From NCBI GenBank assembly GCA_021776055.1, contig JAJFGP010000011.1, positions 1 to 48,903 on the forward strand: a stretch of DNA of 48,903 nucleotides, written 5' to 3'. The stretch's first letter is position 1; every line of letters begins with the position of its first letter. Source of the DNA: Kiloniellaceae bacterium. GTDB taxonomy: Bacteria; Pseudomonadota; Alphaproteobacteria; Kiloniellales; J153. Of the stretch, positions 46,880-48,903 are shown in pieces. The notes under the pieces were generated by a model that was not told where the DNA came from, did no database searches, and saw only the letters and a list, made by a program, of their open reading frames with translations. Made by a program: the position numbers and the translations under genes.

Positions 46880-47191
46880 ATGGTCACCTGTTTTCTCAAA
46901 TACGTCATCGATGCGAACAAGATCGCGGAGTTCGAGCACTACGGGAAACTTTGGATAACTCTGGTCGACAGGCTGGGTGGGCAGCACCATGGCTACCTGC
47001 TGCCCAGCGAGGGGGCGAATAATATCGCCTATGCGTTCTTCACCTTCCCGTCCCTGGCCGCCTATGAAGACTATCGGACGAGAAGCTTCAAGGATCCGGA
47101 TTGTCAGAAGGCGTTCAAATACGCGCAAGACACCGGCTGTATCTTGAGCTACGAGCGCAGCTTCCTACGCCCGGTCTTCGCCGGCGCGTGA
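46880..47191 (+). CDS. NIPSNAP-family protein
   Basis: MVTCFLKYVIDANKIAEFEHYGKLWITLVDRLGGQHHGYLLPSEGANNIAYAFFTFPSLAAYEDYR; upstream ggagg. Confidence 0.85.
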   Translation: MVTCFLKYVIDANKIAEFEHYGKLWITLVDRLGGQHHGYLLPSEGANNIAYAFFTFPSLAAYEDYRTRSFKDPDCQKAFKYAQDTGCILSYERSFLRPVFAGA

Positions 47192-47413
47192 GGCTGCTTG
47201 GCCAGACACTTCGGGAACATATTCCAAGATATCGCCCGGCTGACAGTCCAGGTATCGGCAGATCGCCTCCAAGGTGGAGAAGCGGATAGCCCGGGCCTTG
47301 CCGGTTTTCAGGATGGAAAGGTTCTGAACCGTAATGCCGACCGCCTCGGCAAGGTCCTTAAGTCGGCACTTTCGCTTCGCAAGAACAACATCCACGTTGA
47401 CGACAATGGGCAT
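47165..47413 (-). CDS. Small XRE-family HTH regulator (YozG-like)
   Basis: VVNVDVVLAKRKCRLKDLAEAVGITVQNLSILKTGKARAIRFSTLEAICRYLDCQPGDILEY; next to DUF2975. Confidence 0.9.
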   Translation of the reverse strand: MPIVVNVDVVLAKRKCRLKDLAEAVGITVQNLSILKTGKARAIRFSTLEAICRYLDCQPGDILEYVPEVSGQAASRAGEDRA

Positions 47414-47425
47414 GCAGCCGGCTCC

Positions 47426-47950
47426 CTAGATCACAAGGCTGTCCTGTTCTTTTAGCTCGCGGCCTAGGTCCATGACCCGGGCAATGAGAACGATGAACAA
47501 GCCGATGGTCAGAATCGCAACGTCGAATCCAAGCGAGATATGTCGCTGGCTGATGTCGAAAACCGTCAGGACGGGACCGGTCAATAGTGATTGAACGGCC
47601 CCCGCGATATCCACGCCCACCAACGCCCAACCGATTTTGCGAATCGCCCAGACATTAGCCGCGGAGAAAATGATTCCGTCCCGGTAGAGACGCAAAAGCT
47701 CGTAGAGAAACCAGAACGCCAGCATGTAAGCCGCGGGCTTGATCGAGGCGACAGCGACAACGGCCAGGAGGGCTGTACCGGTTATCCGATCCGTATCGAG
47801 GGGAATGCTCGGCGGCACCCTCAGCAAATCAACCCAGGCGCCCATACCGACCGCCAAGGTGACGGCAACCGGAGTAAGAACCAATAGGGCAAGAACCAGC
47901 AACTGCAAGTTTCGGCTGGTGATCGCGAGCCTATCCATAAGCCCATCCAT
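47426..47950 (-). CDS. DUF2975 domain-containing membrane protein
   Basis: Four TM segments, YRDGIIFSAANVWAIRKIGWALVGVDI; strong SD AGGAGGTGG before the ATG. Confidence 0.82.
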   Translation of the reverse strand: MDGLMDRLAITSRNLQLLVLALLVLTPVAVTLAVGMGAWVDLLRVPPSIPLDTDRITGTALLAVVAVASIKPAAYMLAFWFLYELLRLYRDGIIFSAANVWAIRKIGWALVGVDIAGAVQSLLTGPVLTVFDISQRHISLGFDVAILTIGLFIVLIARVMDLGRELKEQDSLVI

Positions 47951-48074
47951 AAGTTTCTCCACCTCCTGGTATCTCCAATCCCCATGGCCGAGGCCACAGG
48001 CCTCTTGCACTCCTCTCTTATCGCCCCGGCCCATCGTCGTCAACATTTTTATCAACCATTTTTTATTGTTTATC

Positions 48075-48088
48075 GATCATTTTTGATC
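48075..48088. promoter_or_regulatory. Small inverted repeat in the DUF2975/MipA divergent region
   Basis: GATCA-TTTT-TGATC. Confidence 0.4.
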
Positions 48089-48131
48089 TATAGACGGCAC
48101 CTCAATTTTTCACCAAGCAGAGGAAATCAGT

Positions 48132-48903
48132 ATGAAACCGCGTATTGCCATGGTCGCCGTCGTCGCCGGTCTGATGACCGCATACCCATTCCACGCCGCC
48201 TTGGCGGACGACAGCGCCGATACCGGCGGACACGTGAGCCTCGGCTTCGGCCCGCCGGGGCCTGCCGCCGTGGAAGGATACGTCGGCCTGGGGGCCGGAA
48301 TTTTCCCAGTGTACGAAGGCGCCGACGAACTTGGCGCCACGGTCCAGCCATTGGCGGATATCAGGTATCCGGGGCTTTTCTTCCTCAAGGGGGCAAGCGT
48401 GAACCCCAGTGACGGTCAGGCCAGCGCCGGTCTGACCATCCTCAATCTCACCTACGCCAAGGGATCCGATACCAAAGCCCGGTTGTCGCTGGGCCCCCTG
48501 GTCCGTTATCGCGGTGGCCGCGATGAGGGCGACAGTGATGCCCTCTCAGGCCTGGGCGACATCGACGGCAGCGTCGAGGTCGGTGGTTTCCTGGAGGCCA
48601 GCGCCGGGCCCTTGTCGGCGGAGATATCCGTGGCCCAGGATGTCGGGGGCGGGCACGATGGCCTTCTGGTCGCCTTCGGCACCAAGTACACCGTGCCCAT
48701 GAGCGACCGGCTGACCATCACGGGCGGCCTGTCTACGAGTTGGGCCGATGCCGACTACACTCAGACCTACTTCGGCATCTCGAGCGCACAGACCAGCCGA
48801 AGCGGCTTGGCGACCTTCGACGGCGGCAGCGGCTTTAAAGACGTAGGGCTTCAGATCGAGGCCTCGTATGCCGTATCGGACAACTGGGCCCTCAATGGGC
48901 AAG
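48132..48903 (+). CDS. MipA/OmpV-family outer membrane protein, truncated at window end
   Basis: Signal peptide; GLGAGIFPVYEGADELGATVQPLADIRYPGLFFLKG; SLGPLVRYRGGRDEGDSDALSGLGDIDGSVEVGGF. Confidence 0.85.
   Translation, partial: MKPRIAMVAVVAGLMTAYPFHAALADDSADTGGHVSLGFGPPGPAAVEGYVGLGAGIFPVYEGADELGATVQPLADIRYPGLFFLKGASVNPSDGQASAGLTILNLTYAKGSDTKARLSLGPLVRYRGGRDEGDSDALSGLGDIDGSVEVGGFLEASAGPLSAEISVAQDVGGGHDGLLVAFGTKYTVPMSDRLTITGGLSTSWADADYTQTYFGISSAQTSRSGLATFDGGSGFKDVGLQIEASYAVSDNWALNGQ

Noticed and set aside
1-48903. CRISPR array, tRNA/rRNA genes, phage or transposase genes
   Set aside because: None recognised; no regularly spaced repeat array, tRNA-like cloverleaf or mobile-element protein seen. 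A tRNAscan/ISfinder run would be needed to exclude fully.

Overview
GC-rich alphaproteobacterial chromosomal window (Rhodospirillales-like by gene content and order; this is an inference). I call about 55 protein-coding genes. No rRNA, tRNA, CRISPR array, phage or transposase was recognised. Left part, mostly housekeeping: etfBA-hbd, argH-lptM-lysA, TIGR02302/DUF4175, cpdR // DUF2336, DUF3426, ftsEX-ydcF-plsC, nrdJ, chaC, DUF2125, tyrC-hisC-chorismate mutase, GST, eipA (DUF1134). Right part, more accessory: HAD, cytochrome P460 and a membrane protein, a PHA cluster (phaB, phaA, PhaC-like, small PhaE-like, divergent phaR), PAS-GGDEF-EAL, ferredoxin reductase, trHb, amidase, hydroxyacid dehydrogenase, a TRAP transporter, SRPBCC/TetR modules, TauE/SafE, AhpD-like/TetR/NIPSNAP, XRE/DUF2975 and MipA. 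Most interesting observations: (1) two exact TTAA-N7-TTAAC CtrA-type boxes in an AT-rich cpdR/DUF2336 intergenic region; (2) a 49-bp in-frame duplication of the HAD gene 3' end forming the tail of an unrelated membrane protein, bracketing a ~1.1 kb cytochrome P460 cassette and followed by a palindromic repeat; (3) a 209-bp same-strand overlap of a PhaC-like and a small PhaE-like gene; (4) two long perfect hairpins between TRAP substrate-binding and membrane subunit genes, plus a small two-TM ORF at the operon end; (5) TetR operators in three adjacent modules, one present in two copies flanking its regulator gene; (6) repeated tail-to-tail gene overlaps. No computation or database search was run. 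Family names come from recognising protein motifs by eye.
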